Counted from the first letter of the stretch, positions 1-8,074 are shown. The stretch: 28,503 nucleotides of DNA from DATMQA01 sp035566895 (GCA_035566895.1 DATMQA010000220.1:1-28503), one strand, 5' to 3'. Numbers and translations are program-made. Notes: generated by a model from the letters alone, not told the origin.

Positions 1-394
1 GGCGATTTAGGTAGCTGCTCAGTGGCTACCCAAAACTCCGGCTGCGCCGCTTTTTCTTTATTTCCGAACACCCGCTATCCTATTCAAAACCAACCACTCC
101 TCGCAAAACATTTCACCGGAAAGTTGGCAGTTTTTCAACAGGCTGATAGGGTAGGCGTGGTGCGGTACGCCAGCCCTTGACCTTTCTCTTCCTTCCTTCC
201 CCACCGTTGAAACGGTGGGCTATTTTCGGACGTGCCTTCGGGACAGAACCGGCAATCGGGACCTCAAATCCTAGTGGCATTGGACAGGAATGTCAGACAG
301 GGATGTCCGCACTCCGACCGATGTCACGGGCCGATTACACTTTGTAGCTCACTTTGACCCTTGAAGCGACGGGATTGATCGGTACTTTAAGGCT
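1..394. other. Gene-free left edge
   Basis: No convincing coding sequence is seen on either strand. The only clear structure is a GC-rich palindrome at 200-219. The stretch just before dapF has no strong sigma70-like promoter: TTGACC at 353-358 lacks a good -10 partner. It may hold the end of a repeat-rich spacer that continues outside the window. Confidence 0.5.
200..219. repeat. GC-rich palindrome (REP-like hairpin)
   Basis: CCCACCGTT and AACGGTGGG form perfect 9-nt inverted arms separated by GA, so about 8 bp can pair around a four-base loop. It is followed by CTATTTTC, which is only a weak T-tract. It could be a REP-type element or a weak terminator for a gene left of the window; the sequence alone does not decide. 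Confidence 0.5.
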
Positions 395-1204
395 ATGGTT
401 TTGGACTTCACCAAGATGAATGGAGCGGGCAACGATTTCGTCCTCATCGATAATCGCCAAGGGCGTTTTTCGTTGAGCCGGGAACAGATCACGCGGATTT
501 GCGACCGTCACCGGGGCGTTGGGGCCGATGGGGTTATCCTGTTGGTGCCTTCTGCCTCGGGCAAAGCCGATTGCGCGTGGCAATTCTACAACAGCGACGG
601 CAGCACGGGCGAAATGTGCGGCAACGGCGCGCGGTGTTTCGCTCGATACGTGCAGCGGCGCACGGGTCTGGACCGGGATTTTACTTTTGAAACCGAGGCC
701 GGAATCATTACCGCCCATTTTGAGGGCGAGCGGGTCACGGTGAGTCTGACCAAGCCGAATGACCTGCGTTTGGGGGAAGAATTGGCGCTGGCCCAGGGCC
801 GGCAGACGGTCCACTCCTTGAATACGGGCGTGCCGCACGCGGTTCTGTTTGTGCCTGATGCCGACAAGGCGATGGTCCAGCAACTCGGCCCGGAAATCCG
901 GCGCCATCCGCATTTCGCACCCAAGGGAACGAACGTCAACTTCGTGCAGGTGCTCGGACCGAGTCACATTCGAGTGCGCACATTCGAGCGTGGCGTGGAA
1001 GGCGAGACGCTGGCGTGCGGCACGGGAGTGACAGCTTCCGCGCTGATTGCCGCTCGGGTTCACAAGTTCAGTTCACCCGTGAAGGTGCAGGTGCAAGGTG
1101 GTGAGGAACTGGAGGTCGGCTTCCAGGAACCCAACGGGGGATTCTCGGAGGTGCGCTTGAGCGGCCCGGCGGAGTTTGTGTTCGACGGCAGGATAAATGT
1201 CTGA
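395..1204 (+). CDS. dapF: Diaminopimelate epimerase
   Basis: Interconverts LL- and meso-diaminopimelate in the cytoplasm, the penultimate step to lysine and the source of the peptidoglycan cross-linking residue. The 269-aa protein has the full family length. It opens with the conserved FTKMNGAGNDF segment. The two catalytic cysteines of this cofactor-independent racemase are visible: Cys75 in MCGNGAR and Cys208 in ACGTG. The ERGVEGET stretch before Cys208 is also typical. Together with dapA and dapB downstream it forms a lysine/DAP cluster on one strand. The 135-bp gap to dapA contains a 7-bp hairpin (1212-1235) and a TTGACA box at 1261 without a good -10, so dapA may have its own promoter. 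Identification is secure. Confidence 0.97.
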   Translation: MVLDFTKMNGAGNDFVLIDNRQGRFSLSREQITRICDRHRGVGADGVILLVPSASGKADCAWQFYNSDGSTGEMCGNGARCFARYVQRRTGLDRDFTFETEAGIITAHFEGERVTVSLTKPNDLRLGEELALAQGRQTVHSLNTGVPHAVLFVPDADKAMVQQLGPEIRRHPHFAPKGTNVNFVQVLGPSHIRVRTFERGVEGETLACGTGVTASALIAARVHKFSSPVKVQVQGGEELEVGFQEPNGGFSEVRLSGPAEFVFDGRINV

Positions 1205-1339
1205 GCGGTGAACCGACAGAATGCAGCTTGTCGGTCCACAGGACCAGTGTTTGGTGTCGATTGACATTTTATAGCCACATCGGACTAGCCAAACGCAGCT
1301 ATTTCGCTACCTTTACGCGCCATTTTGAGACGGCAACCA

Positions 1340-2218
1340 ATGTTTACCGGTACCTACACCGCTATTGTTACACCGTTTAGAAACGGCGCTATCGACGAGA
1401 CGGCGCTGGAACGGCTGATTAAGCTGCAGTGCAAAGCCGGCGTGGACGGCATTGTGCCCGTCGGAACGACCGGCGAATCGCCGACCGTCAATTACGAAGA
1501 GCACATCCAGATTATAGCTTTATCAGTGAAGTTCGCCGCCCGGCGCATCAAGGTGCTGGCCGGCACCGGGGGCAATTCCACCAGCGAAGCCGTTTACTTG
1601 ACGCAGCACGCGGAACGCGTCGGCGCCGACGGGTCGTTGCAAGTGGCGCCTTACTATAACAAGCCGACGCCGGAAGGCCTGTTTCAACATTTCCGCGAAG
1701 TGGCGCGCCAGACGAAGTTGCCGATCGTGCTCTATAGCATTCCGGGGAGGTGTGGGATTGAAATCGGTGTCGAAACCGTCAAACGCCTGGCGCGCGAATG
1801 CAAGAACGTGGTCGGGATCAAGGAAGCCGGCGGTAATCCAGACCGGGTGACCCAACTGCGAGCTGCGCTTGGGCCGCGTTTTGAAATCATGAGTGGCGAT
1901 GACGCGCTGACGCTCCCGTTCATGGCCGTCGGGGCCCAAGGCGTAATCAGCGTGGCCTCGAACGTGATTCCTCGCCCGATCGCTCAAATGGTGAAGGCAT
2001 ATGGTTCAGGGCGTGCCCGCGCAGCGCTGAAGATTCACCGGCAGTATTACCCGCTGTTTAAAGATTTGTTCATCGAAACCAACCCGCTGCCGGTCAAGGC
2101 CGCGCTGGCGATGATGGGCCAAATCGTCGAAGAGTATCGTCTGCCGCTGGTGCCGATGAGCGCGAAGAACCGGGAGACGCTGAGGGCGACGATGAAGAAA
2201 TGCGGGGTATTGAAATGA
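1340..2218 (+). CDS. dapA: 4-hydroxy-tetrahydrodipicolinate synthase
   Basis: Condenses pyruvate with aspartate semialdehyde, the first committed step of the DAP pathway, via a Schiff base on a TIM barrel. The ATG at 1340 is preferred over an in-frame TTG at 1325 because it gives MFTGTYTAIVTP at the N-terminus and 292 residues, the length of the E. coli enzyme. The Schiff-base lysine is Lys161 in VGIKEAGG. The Thr pair of GTTGES is at 43-44, Tyr132 is in LYSIPGRCG, and the carboxylate-binding arginine follows at 137. The E. coli VPSRTG loop reads IPGRCG here, a conservative variant. It lies between dapF and dapB, with a repeat tract beginning two bases after its stop. Confidence 0.96.
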   Translation: MFTGTYTAIVTPFRNGAIDETALERLIKLQCKAGVDGIVPVGTTGESPTVNYEEHIQIIALSVKFAARRIKVLAGTGGNSTSEAVYLTQHAERVGADGSLQVAPYYNKPTPEGLFQHFREVARQTKLPIVLYSIPGRCGIEIGVETVKRLARECKNVVGIKEAGGNPDRVTQLRAALGPRFEIMSGDDALTLPFMAVGAQGVISVASNVIPRPIAQMVKAYGSGRARAALKIHRQYYPLFKDLFIETNPLPVKAALAMMGQIVEEYRLPLVPMSAKNRETLRATMKKCGVLK

Positions 2219-2220
2219 AA

Positions 2221-2316
2221 CGTGAAGCGAAAACGTAAAACGTAAAACGTGAAGCGTAAAACGCGGCAGACCGATGTCCCACATTCACGTTTTACGTTTT
2301 AGCTTCACGCTTCACG
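2221..2316. repeat. Short-word repeat tract with inverted copy (dapA-dapB spacer)
   Basis: The spacer is built of variants of ACGTAAA and ACGTGAAGCG, repeated directly at 2221-2263 and again in inverted form at 2284-2316. Bases 2221-2243 pair with 2287-2309 with one mismatch, so a 23-bp hairpin can form in the RNA between the two dap genes. Word repetition followed by its reverse complement is the same layout seen at 16693-16829 and 17620-17721. A role in attenuation is possible but is inference. Confidence 0.8.
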
Positions 2317-2334
2317 AACCGCGGAGCACAGACT

Positions 2335-3069
2335 ATGACCAGGATCATCATCACCGGTTCCAAAGGGCGCATGGGGCGGGCATTGCTCGCCTGCGCGCCG
2401 CACTTTCCCGAGTTGCAAGTGGTCGCTCAAATCGACGAGGGCGATGAGCTTCGGGACGTGATAGGTCAGGGGGATGTGGTGATTGATTTCAGTTCGCACA
2501 GCGCCACGCCGGGAATTGTGGCGCTCTGTGCCGAGCACAAAAAAGCCGTGGTTATCGGAACGACAGGGCACTCGGAGCAAGGGAAATCTCAAATCGCAAA
2601 TTTCAAATCTCAAATCCCGATAGTCCTCTCTTCGAACTTCTCCACCGGCGTGAACACTTTGTTTTGGCTGACGCGCAAGGCGGCCGAAATCCTGGGACAG
2701 GGTTTTGATTTAGAGATTGTTGAGATGCACCATCGTCTCAAGCGTGATGCGCCGAGCGGCACGGCCAAAACGCTGGCGGAAATCCTGGCGGAGGTCCGCA
2801 ACCACCAGCTTGATAAAATTGTGCGGCACGGCCGGTCAGGGATTGTGGGCGAGCGTACTGCGACCGAAGTCGGCGTGCACTCGGTTCGCGGCGGCGATGT
2901 CGTTGGTGATCACACCGTTATTTTCGCTGGGCCGGGAGAGCGCGTCGAGTTGACGCACAAGGCGTCCAGCCGCGAGACCTTCGCTAACGGCGCGTTGCGG
3001 GCGGCTCAATGGGTGGTGAAACAGAAGGCCGGCCTGTATGATATGCAGGATGTGCTGGGGTTGGTGTGA
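2335..3069 (+). CDS. dapB: 4-hydroxy-tetrahydrodipicolinate reductase
   Basis: NAD(P)H-dependent reductase that converts the DapA product to tetrahydrodipicolinate. The 244-aa protein starts with a Rossmann fold (IIITGSKGRMG, residues 4-14). The catalytic signature is MHHRLKRDAPSGTA (131-144), including His132/133 and Lys136. VVIGTTG (72-78) and SSNFSTGVN (99-107) are also conserved. Residues 84-94 (KSQIANFKSQI) are encoded by a low-complexity tract at 2584-2616 resembling the intergenic repeats. The segment aligns without gaps to the E. coli helix at that place, so the protein is likely still functional. Its stop overlaps the GTG of a small downstream ORF by GTGA. Confidence 0.95.
   Translation: MTRIIITGSKGRMGRALLACAPHFPELQVVAQIDEGDELRDVIGQGDVVIDFSSHSATPGIVALCAEHKKAVVIGTTGHSEQGKSQIANFKSQIPIVLSSNFSTGVNTLFWLTRKAAEILGQGFDLEIVEMHHRLKRDAPSGTAKTLAEILAEVRNHQLDKIVRHGRSGIVGERTATEVGVHSVRGGDVVGDHTVIFAGPGERVELTHKASSRETFANGALRAAQWVVKQKAGLYDMQDVLGLV
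2584..2616 (+). repeat. Short-word repeat tract inside the dapB coding region
   Basis: Variants of the unit CAAAT(C/T) recur: AAATCTC, AAATCGC, AAATTTC, AAATCTC, AAATC. The tract is 33 nt, a multiple of three, and keeps the frame, encoding dapB residues 84-94. Its base composition is far more A-rich than the surrounding gene. Confidence 0.75.
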
Positions 3070-3155
3070 AGGGTGAGGAGCAAATTATCCGCGTCGGTTT
3101 TCCGGAAACCGAGGAGTTTTATCTCGAGGTTGATTTCAAGCCGGTCAAGGTATGA
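3066..3155 (+). CDS. Candidate small protein coupled between dapB and folK
   Basis: A 29-codon ORF starts at GTG 3066-3068, overlapping the dapB stop as GTGA, and ends with TGA 3153-3155, overlapping the folK ATG as ATGA. Both junctions are the 4-nt overlaps typical of translational coupling. GTG 3066 is the first start codon after an in-frame stop at 3039. The peptide begins with KGEEQIIRVGFP and ends EVDFKPVKV. It is rich in acidic and beta-forming residues and has no signal or membrane segment. No family is recognised. It may be a real small protein, or a leader whose translation carries ribosomes from dapB to folK. Confidence 0.5.
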   Translation: MKGEEQIIRVGFPETEEFYLEVDFKPVKV

Positions 3156-3661
3156 ACCGTCGCCTGGCAGTTATCGCGCTCGGCGCAAATCTTGGCGCGT
3201 CTGATCGTCAAATCCGTCAAGTCATGAGCCGACTCCGGGAATACTCCGATGAAACCCTCCTGAGATCGTCGTTATGGCAAACCGACCCGGTCGATTGTCC
3301 GCCCGGTTCGCCGAGATTCGTGAATGCGGTGGTGGGGTTGGTGCCGCGCGCGGATGAGACGCCGGAATCATTGCTAGCGAAATTGCAGGCCCTGGAAAAG
3401 GAGTTTGGCCGAAAACCGAAGAAGGTCCAAAACGAGCCGCGTCCGCTTGATCTGGATTTAATTGCGTTCGGAAACGAGACGCGCCGAACGAAAGAGCTGG
3501 TTTTGCCTCATCCGAGGGCGCACGAGAGGCGTTTTGTGCTCCAGCCGCTCGGTGAGATTGCTCCGGATTTGATTCTGGTCGGCCAAACTAAGTCCGTAGC
3601 GAAGCTATTGGTGGACTTACCTGCGGATGCGGAAATGAAGCGTTTGCCGACGCCTGACTGA
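3152..3661 (+). CDS. folK: 2-amino-4-hydroxy-6-hydroxymethyldihydropteridine pyrophosphokinase
   Basis: HPPK transfers pyrophosphate from ATP to 6-hydroxymethyl-dihydropterin in folate synthesis. The 169-aa protein has the N-terminal ALGANLG motif. RPLDLDLIAFG contains the two Mg2+-binding aspartates. LPHPRAHERRFVLQPLGEIAPD is the classic HPPK C-terminal signature. Its ATG overlaps the stop of the small ORF upstream by four bases, placing it in the same transcript as dapB. The convergent MFS gene ends 38 bp downstream. Confidence 0.95.
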   Translation: MNRRLAVIALGANLGASDRQIRQVMSRLREYSDETLLRSSLWQTDPVDCPPGSPRFVNAVVGLVPRADETPESLLAKLQALEKEFGRKPKKVQNEPRPLDLDLIAFGNETRRTKELVLPHPRAHERRFVLQPLGEIAPDLILVGQTKSVAKLLVDLPADAEMKRLPTPD

Positions 3662-3699
3662 TTGACCCGCCTCTCATGTTCATGCAGGGGGTCGAAGGG

Positions 3700-5154
3700 C
3701 TACGCCGCGACGGTTGGTTCGCCTGTGGGCGCGGGTGCCTTAGCTGGCTCCTCTCGATATTTAAATAGCAAGGCAAATAGCGCCAGGATGGCAAGTGCAC
3801 CGACGGCTGGAAGCAGCCAAATCCGGTCCCACAGCGGCAAAGGTTTTGACAACATCCCTAAGGGCTTGGAAACCGACTCGTTGCTGGGAGAAAACATGGG
3901 GCCGTCGCGCTTAAAGACTTCGATGACCGCTCTGCGAGTATCCTTCGTGATTTCTTTGATCTTTCCGAACGCTGGGTTGCCGTCCTCGTCCCATTTGACA
4001 TAGTTGCCCAGTGTCCATGTAGCGGTGTCTTGTACCACCTGAAACTTCATGGGCTCGACTTTCGGGAAGCTGTAATTCTCGACGACTAGTCCGGAGAGGT
4101 TGGCCCCCACAAACATGCCGGCGCCGAGTGTAACGAAAGCGATGAACCCTTGCGATTTGGCTCGGATGGTTTCTGGTGCTTTTTTATCCACATAAATGAA
4201 AGCGGTAACGAAGAAGAAATCGTAGCACACGCCATGGAGTAGGATGCCGAGGTAAAAGGGCCAGGCGGTACCGGCGTTATAGCCCTGCAGGAAAAGAAGA
4301 TAGCGTGCAGCCCAGCAGAACATCCCGACGATGAGCATCCACTTGACGCCGAGACGCGCGAAAAACAGCGGCATGACGAGCATGAAGAAGATTTCCGACA
4401 TCTGGCCTAGGGTCATCTTGCCGGCGATGTTGCTGACATTGTTGTCACTGAGGAACGTTGGTGTGAAACTGAAGTAAAAGGTGAGCGGAATGCAGATCAA
4501 GAAGGCGGCGACCACGAAGATGGCGAAGGACCGCTCCTTCATAAGCTGCAGGGCGTCAAGGCCCAGGACGTCCCTCACAGTGACGGGGCCTGTGCTCCTT
4601 GGAGGCGTGTGGGGCAGCGTCAGGCAATAGAAGCCCATGAGGATGGAGACGGCCCCGGCCATCTGGAAGGGCATCGGAGAGGTGGTAGCTTTGTTTCCCA
4701 AAAAGAAACCCACCGCCAGACCCGCGCAGATCCAACTGATCGTGCCGAGCACGCGGATGCCGGGGAACTGCTTGCCTGGGTCCTTCATCTGCGCAAAAGA
4801 AATGGAGTTGGTGAGAGCGAGGGTCGGCATATAGCAGAGCGTATGGCCGATGAGCAGCGGGTAGAAAGTGGAGAACGTCCTCGCTTGCGATACCCCAAAG
4901 AGTAGGGCCCCACCGAGGAAATGCAGCACGGCCAGAATTTTTTCAGTGGGGAAGAAGCGATCGGCCACCATGCCTACAAAAAACGGCGACAAAATTGCGG
5001 CCAAGGCAGTGCAGTTGTAGGCAAAGCCGATTTGCTGGCCGGTGAAGTTGAGTGTTCCGCCCAGATAGGGGCCCATCGTCACGTACCAGGCGCTCCAAAT
5101 GAAATACTCGAAAAACATCATCAGGGACAGGCGCAAGCGGATCGAAGTGTTCAT
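3700..5154 (-). CDS. MFS transporter, nucleoside:H+ symporter (NupG/XapB) type
   Basis: A 484-aa polytopic inner-membrane protein with about 12 hydrophobic segments. The N-terminus (SLMMFFEYFIWSAWYVTMG) and GPYLGGTLNFTG are characteristic of the nucleoside:proton symporter subfamily, which imports nucleosides with protons. Relatives are common in Planctomycetes, Verrucomicrobia and Bacteroidetes, where the substrate is often untested. An unusual hydrophilic stretch of about 80 residues, from the VVENYS region to KPLPLWDR, lies before the last membrane helix; it is much longer than in NupG and would form an extra-membrane domain. The gene lies 61 bp downstream of the four-helix-bundle gene on the same strand, with no visible functional link. 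Confidence 0.85.
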   Translation of the reverse strand: MNTSIRLRLSLMMFFEYFIWSAWYVTMGPYLGGTLNFTGQQIGFAYNCTALAAILSPFFVGMVADRFFPTEKILAVLHFLGGALLFGVSQARTFSTFYPLLIGHTLCYMPTLALTNSISFAQMKDPGKQFPGIRVLGTISWICAGLAVGFFLGNKATTSPMPFQMAGAVSILMGFYCLTLPHTPPRSTGPVTVRDVLGLDALQLMKERSFAIFVVAAFLICIPLTFYFSFTPTFLSDNNVSNIAGKMTLGQMSEIFFMLVMPLFFARLGVKWMLIVGMFCWAARYLLFLQGYNAGTAWPFYLGILLHGVCYDFFFVTAFIYVDKKAPETIRAKSQGFIAFVTLGAGMFVGANLSGLVVENYSFPKVEPMKFQVVQDTATWTLGNYVKWDEDGNPAFGKIKEITKDTRRAVIEVFKRDGPMFSPSNESVSKPLGMLSKPLPLWDRIWLLPAVGALAILALFALLFKYREEPAKAPAPTGEPTVAA

Positions 5155-5215
5155 AGATCAGTGGCCCCGAGCTTAGGAAAGCCGGAGCGCAGAGGCAAGC
5201 GCTGTTGAAATTCGG

Positions 5216-5881
5216 TCAGGGCTTCATCCGACAAGTCGGACCGGTCTGACTCGTCTGACCTGTCTGACTTGCCGGCGCTTGGCCGCTTCTCGCCCGCGAG
5301 CGGGCGGCGTACAGGCTCTCGGTGAATCCGCCCTTTGCAAGAAACGCCCGGCCCTGGCTTTCCAACTGTCGGCGCAGGCGGTAAGCCGCCTGGTTGACCG
5401 CGCACAGCATCGCGTTAGCTGCCAACTCCGGTCGCGCCTTCGCGGCGAACTCGGACAACCCCGAAAGCCCTGTCAATCGGACTGCGCCTTCGCGGGGCGG
5501 GGGCAAGGCAGCCACATGATCCTGCGCCAGGCGCGCTCGCATCACCCGCGCTTCGCGGCTGTCCTTGGGCCAGACTCGCAGCCCGTTTTGAACTAGAAAG
5601 CTCTCATAATCCCTACGCAACTCATCGGACAAGCTTGCCCGAGCGACATTGGTGAGCTTCATCTCGGTCTTGCGCGAAGTGGCTGCTGCCCCGCTCGCCT
5701 CGCTGATGTTTCGCACCCCGCTGCGCGCTGCTTGCACCATTTGGTCGGTTTGGCGTCGGTCATGCGCTAGAAATCGCCGACAGAACACCACTGTGGCGTC
5801 ATATACGGCCTCCGCCACCTTGTAACTGCGCAGTTTGCGGTAGCCGCCGTGCGGCAGAAGTGGAGTTTCGGCCTCGCTCAT
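5216..5881 (-). CDS. Four-helix-bundle suffix domain protein (S23-like)
   Basis: A 221-aa soluble protein with PHGGYRKLRSYKVAEAVYD near the start and MVQAARSGVRNISEASGAA plus KLTNVARASL in the core. These are hallmarks of the four-helix-bundle family related to 23S rRNA intervening-sequence proteins, in the form with a C-terminal suffix region. The molecular function of the family is not established; relatives bind nucleic acid or act as accessory proteins. The last residues (QTGQTSQTGPTCRMKP) are encoded by a 9-nt tandem repeat at 5242-5268, so the gene ends inside a repeat tract. A near-copy of this tract lies at 6656-6674 beyond maf. It is divergent from maf. Confidence 0.8.
   Translation of the reverse strand: MSEAETPLLPHGGYRKLRSYKVAEAVYDATVVFCRRFLAHDRRQTDQMVQAARSGVRNISEASGAAATSRKTEMKLTNVARASLSDELRRDYESFLVQNGLRVWPKDSREARVMRARLAQDHVAALPPPREGAVRLTGLSGLSEFAAKARPELAANAMLCAVNQAAYRLRRQLESQGRAFLAKGGFTESLYAARSRARSGQAPASQTGQTSQTGPTCRMKP
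5242..5268. repeat. Tandem 9-nt repeat (NNGTCTGAC x3)
   Basis: Three consecutive 9-mers, CGGTCTGAC, TCGTCTGAC and CTGTCTGAC, are preceded by a degenerate copy around 5231-5240. They are read on the minus strand as the Gln-Thr-rich tail of the four-helix-bundle protein. Bases 5241-5259 match 6656-6674 at 18 of 19 positions. Confidence 0.8.
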
Positions 5882-6057
5882 ATTGCCAAATGTTTATGCT
5901 GAGCGTCGAACAGTTGCAAGCAGCTAATGAGATTGCCGCCTTCTGCCCCCTTCGTAAATCCCGTTTTGAACTTGCAGCATTCTGGTCTATATTGCCGGGG
6001 CTTCTTTTGCCCTGCATGTCTGCCAAAATGTTAGCTGGCACGGACGCCGGCCTGCCG

Positions 6058-6636
6058 ATGCTGATTCTTGCATCCGCATCGCCCCGGCGGACGGAGTTGC
6101 TGCGTCAATTGGGGGTGGAATTCAAGGTCGTGGCCAGTGATATCCCCGAGGTTCATCACGATGAACTGACCGCCGGAGAGATCTCCCAAATCAATGCTTA
6201 TCGTAAAGCTCGGGCGGTGGCCAAGAAGTTCCCTGATGCGCTGGTGCTGGGAGCCGACACGCTGGTGTGGGTGGATTCGGCGCTGTTCGGCAAACCCGCG
6301 AGTCTAGAGGACGCCTACCTGATGCTCCAGAAATTGCAAGGGCGCACGCACCAGGTCGTCACGGCGATGTGCCTGTTGCATCTTCGCGAGCATCGCCAGC
6401 GAATGTTCTTCGAGAGCACCGAAGTGACGTTCCGGCCGCTGGATGCGGTGCAGATTCGCCGGTACCTGACGAAGGTAAATCCGCTCGATAAAGCGGGTGC
6501 CTACGCCATCCAGGAGGAGGGCGATTTGATTGTCGAAAAGATTTCTGGTTCGTACACCAACGTGGTCGGCTTGCCGGTTGAACGTTTGCGAACCGAGTTG
6601 GAAGGTTGGAGCGGCGGATGGCGGTGTCATGTATGA
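6058..6636 (+). CDS. maf: Maf family nucleotide pyrophosphatase
   Basis: Maf proteins hydrolyse non-canonical or excess nucleoside triphosphates (YhdE type: dTTP/UTP) to monophosphates. The start MLILASASPRRTELL contains the conserved SASPRR motif. GADTLV (Asp67) and FGKP (Lys79) give the active-site residues, and KVNPLDKAGAYAIQ is the usual C-terminal signature. ATG 6058 gives 192 aa, the normal length. In-frame ATGs at 6028 and 6016 would add 10 or 14 unconserved residues, and no Shine-Dalgarno decides between them. It is divergent from the four-helix-bundle gene and followed by two repeat tracts. Confidence 0.93.
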   Translation: MLILASASPRRTELLRQLGVEFKVVASDIPEVHHDELTAGEISQINAYRKARAVAKKFPDALVLGADTLVWVDSALFGKPASLEDAYLMLQKLQGRTHQVVTAMCLLHLREHRQRMFFESTEVTFRPLDAVQIRRYLTKVNPLDKAGAYAIQEEGDLIVEKISGSYTNVVGLPVERLRTELEGWSGGWRCHV

Positions 6637-6655
6637 GGGAGTCCGAATAGTCAGG

Positions 6656-6704
6656 CCGGTCCGACTCGTCTGACACGACTACGCATCACGCATCACGTTT
6701 CACG
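6656..6704. repeat. Two adjoining short-word tracts after maf
   Basis: Bases 6656-6674 repeat the GTC(T/C)GAC word of the 5242-5268 tract almost exactly. They are followed at 6680-6704 by a second word series, CGCATCA, CGCATCA, CGTTTCACG. The second series encodes the last residues (KRDA) and the stop of the minus-strand M20 peptidase, so a coding end again falls inside a tract. Confidence 0.75.
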
Positions 6705-8074
6705 CGGCTCAATTCCCGCCACAGATACGCACTCATCACCTGGCCCCTGGCGAAGCAATCGAGATCGAACTTCTCATTGGGGGAGTGGGCATTGTCGTCA
6801 GGCAGGGCCAGGCCGAGCATGAGCGAATCCACGCGCAGGATTTTTTTGAAATCGTTGACAATCGGGATCGAGCCGCCTTCGCGCATCAGGATGGGCTCGT
6901 GGCCGAAAGCCAGCTTCAAAGCGCGCAAGGCCGCCTGCGCTTGTGGGCTCGAGGGCGAGACTAGGTAGGGAACCGCGCCGTGGCCGGATTTAATTTCCAG
7001 GCGCACGGTTGGTGGGCAAAGCTTCTCCAGGTGCCGGCGTAACGATTCGATAATCCGTTCCGGGTCCTGATTCGGGACGAGGCGCACGGTGATTTTGGCG
7101 CGGGCCCAGGCGGGGATGATGGTTTTGCTACCCTCGCCCTGATAGCCGCTGGTCAGGCCGTTGATTTCCAGAGTGGGCCGGGCGGAACGTTGTTCCAGGG
7201 GCGTGAAGCCGCGCTCCCCGAACAGCTTCGGCACGCCAAGAAACTTCCGGTAATCCTGTTCCTTGAAGGGAAGGCGCTTGAATTGCTTGCGCTCGTAAGC
7301 GGAGAGCGGTTGCACATCATCGTAAAAGCCGGGAATGGCGACTCGTCCGTTCTTATCGCGCAGCTTGCCGAGAAGGTGGCACAGGGCCATGGCAGGATTA
7401 TCCACGGTGCCGCCGAAGATGCCGGAATGAAGATCGCGCGAAGGGCCGCGGAGGATAATCTCGAAGGCCGCGATGCCGCGCAGAGCATAAGTGAGCGCCG
7501 GATGTTTGGGCGTTGGCATTCCGGTATCGGAGATCACGATGGCGTCACAGGTCAACTCGGCGCGCTGCTCTTTTAGGAACGAGGCGAGGCTGTTGCTGCC
7601 GACTTCCTCTTCCCCTTCGATGACAAAGGTAATGTCGCACGGCAACTCGGTGCCGGTCTTGAGATAGGCCTCGATCGCCTTGAGGTGAGCGAGGTTCTGG
7701 CCTTTGTTGTCGCTGGCCCCGCGCGCAAAGAGCGAACGGCCTTCGATGCGAGGCTCGAATGGCGGAGATTTCCACAGCTCGAACGGCTCAGGCGGCTGGA
7801 CGTCATAGTGGCCATAGATGACATAATGTGGCCGGCGGGAAGCGCTCACTTTGCCCCGCGGGGTCTTGGCGACCACGATGGGATGTCCGTGTGTCGGACA
7901 GAGGCGGGTTTCCAATCCGATGGCCTGGCAATGTTGGACGAGCCAGTCGGCGCACGCTTGCAAATCGGGCCGATGCTGTGGCTGAGCGGAAACGCTTGGG
8001 AAGCGAACGTAATCGCACAGTTCGTTGATGAAACGCGGTTGGTTTTGGCTAAGAAAATCGAGTACGCATTGCAT
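6686..8074 (-). CDS. M20 family metallopeptidase (dipeptidase)
   Basis: A cytoplasmic zinc dipeptidase-type enzyme of 462 aa. Metal ligands and catalytic residues are visible: His89 and Asp91 in YGHYDVQP, Asp122 in ARGASDNKGQ, and the Glu cluster at 153-157 in EGEEEVGS. SDTG and the HSGIFGG dimerisation-domain motif follow. This pattern matches the M20 dipeptidase/CNDP-like subgroup that cleaves short peptides, usually with C-terminal preference; the exact substrate cannot be told. The open frame extends upstream to 8251, but those residues are low-complexity, overlap the upstream gene and lack family similarity. ATG 8074 is therefore chosen. The C-terminal KRDA is encoded by a repeat tract. 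Confidence 0.93.
   Translation of the reverse strand: MQCVLDFLSQNQPRFINELCDYVRFPSVSAQPQHRPDLQACADWLVQHCQAIGLETRLCPTHGHPIVVAKTPRGKVSASRRPHYVIYGHYDVQPPEPFELWKSPPFEPRIEGRSLFARGASDNKGQNLAHLKAIEAYLKTGTELPCDITFVIEGEEEVGSNSLASFLKEQRAELTCDAIVISDTGMPTPKHPALTYALRGIAAFEIILRGPSRDLHSGIFGGTVDNPAMALCHLLGKLRDKNGRVAIPGFYDDVQPLSAYERKQFKRLPFKEQDYRKFLGVPKLFGERGFTPLEQRSARPTLEINGLTSGYQGEGSKTIIPAWARAKITVRLVPNQDPERIIESLRRHLEKLCPPTVRLEIKSGHGAVPYLVSPSSPQAQAALRALKLAFGHEPILMREGGSIPIVNDFKKILRVDSLMLGLALPDDNAHSPNEKFDLDCFARGQVMSAYLWRELSRVKRDA

Noticed and set aside
1255..1290. Promoter for dapA at TTGACA 1261
   Set aside because: The -35 box is perfect, but no acceptable -10 box lies 16-18 bp downstream, so it is only mentioned under dapF.
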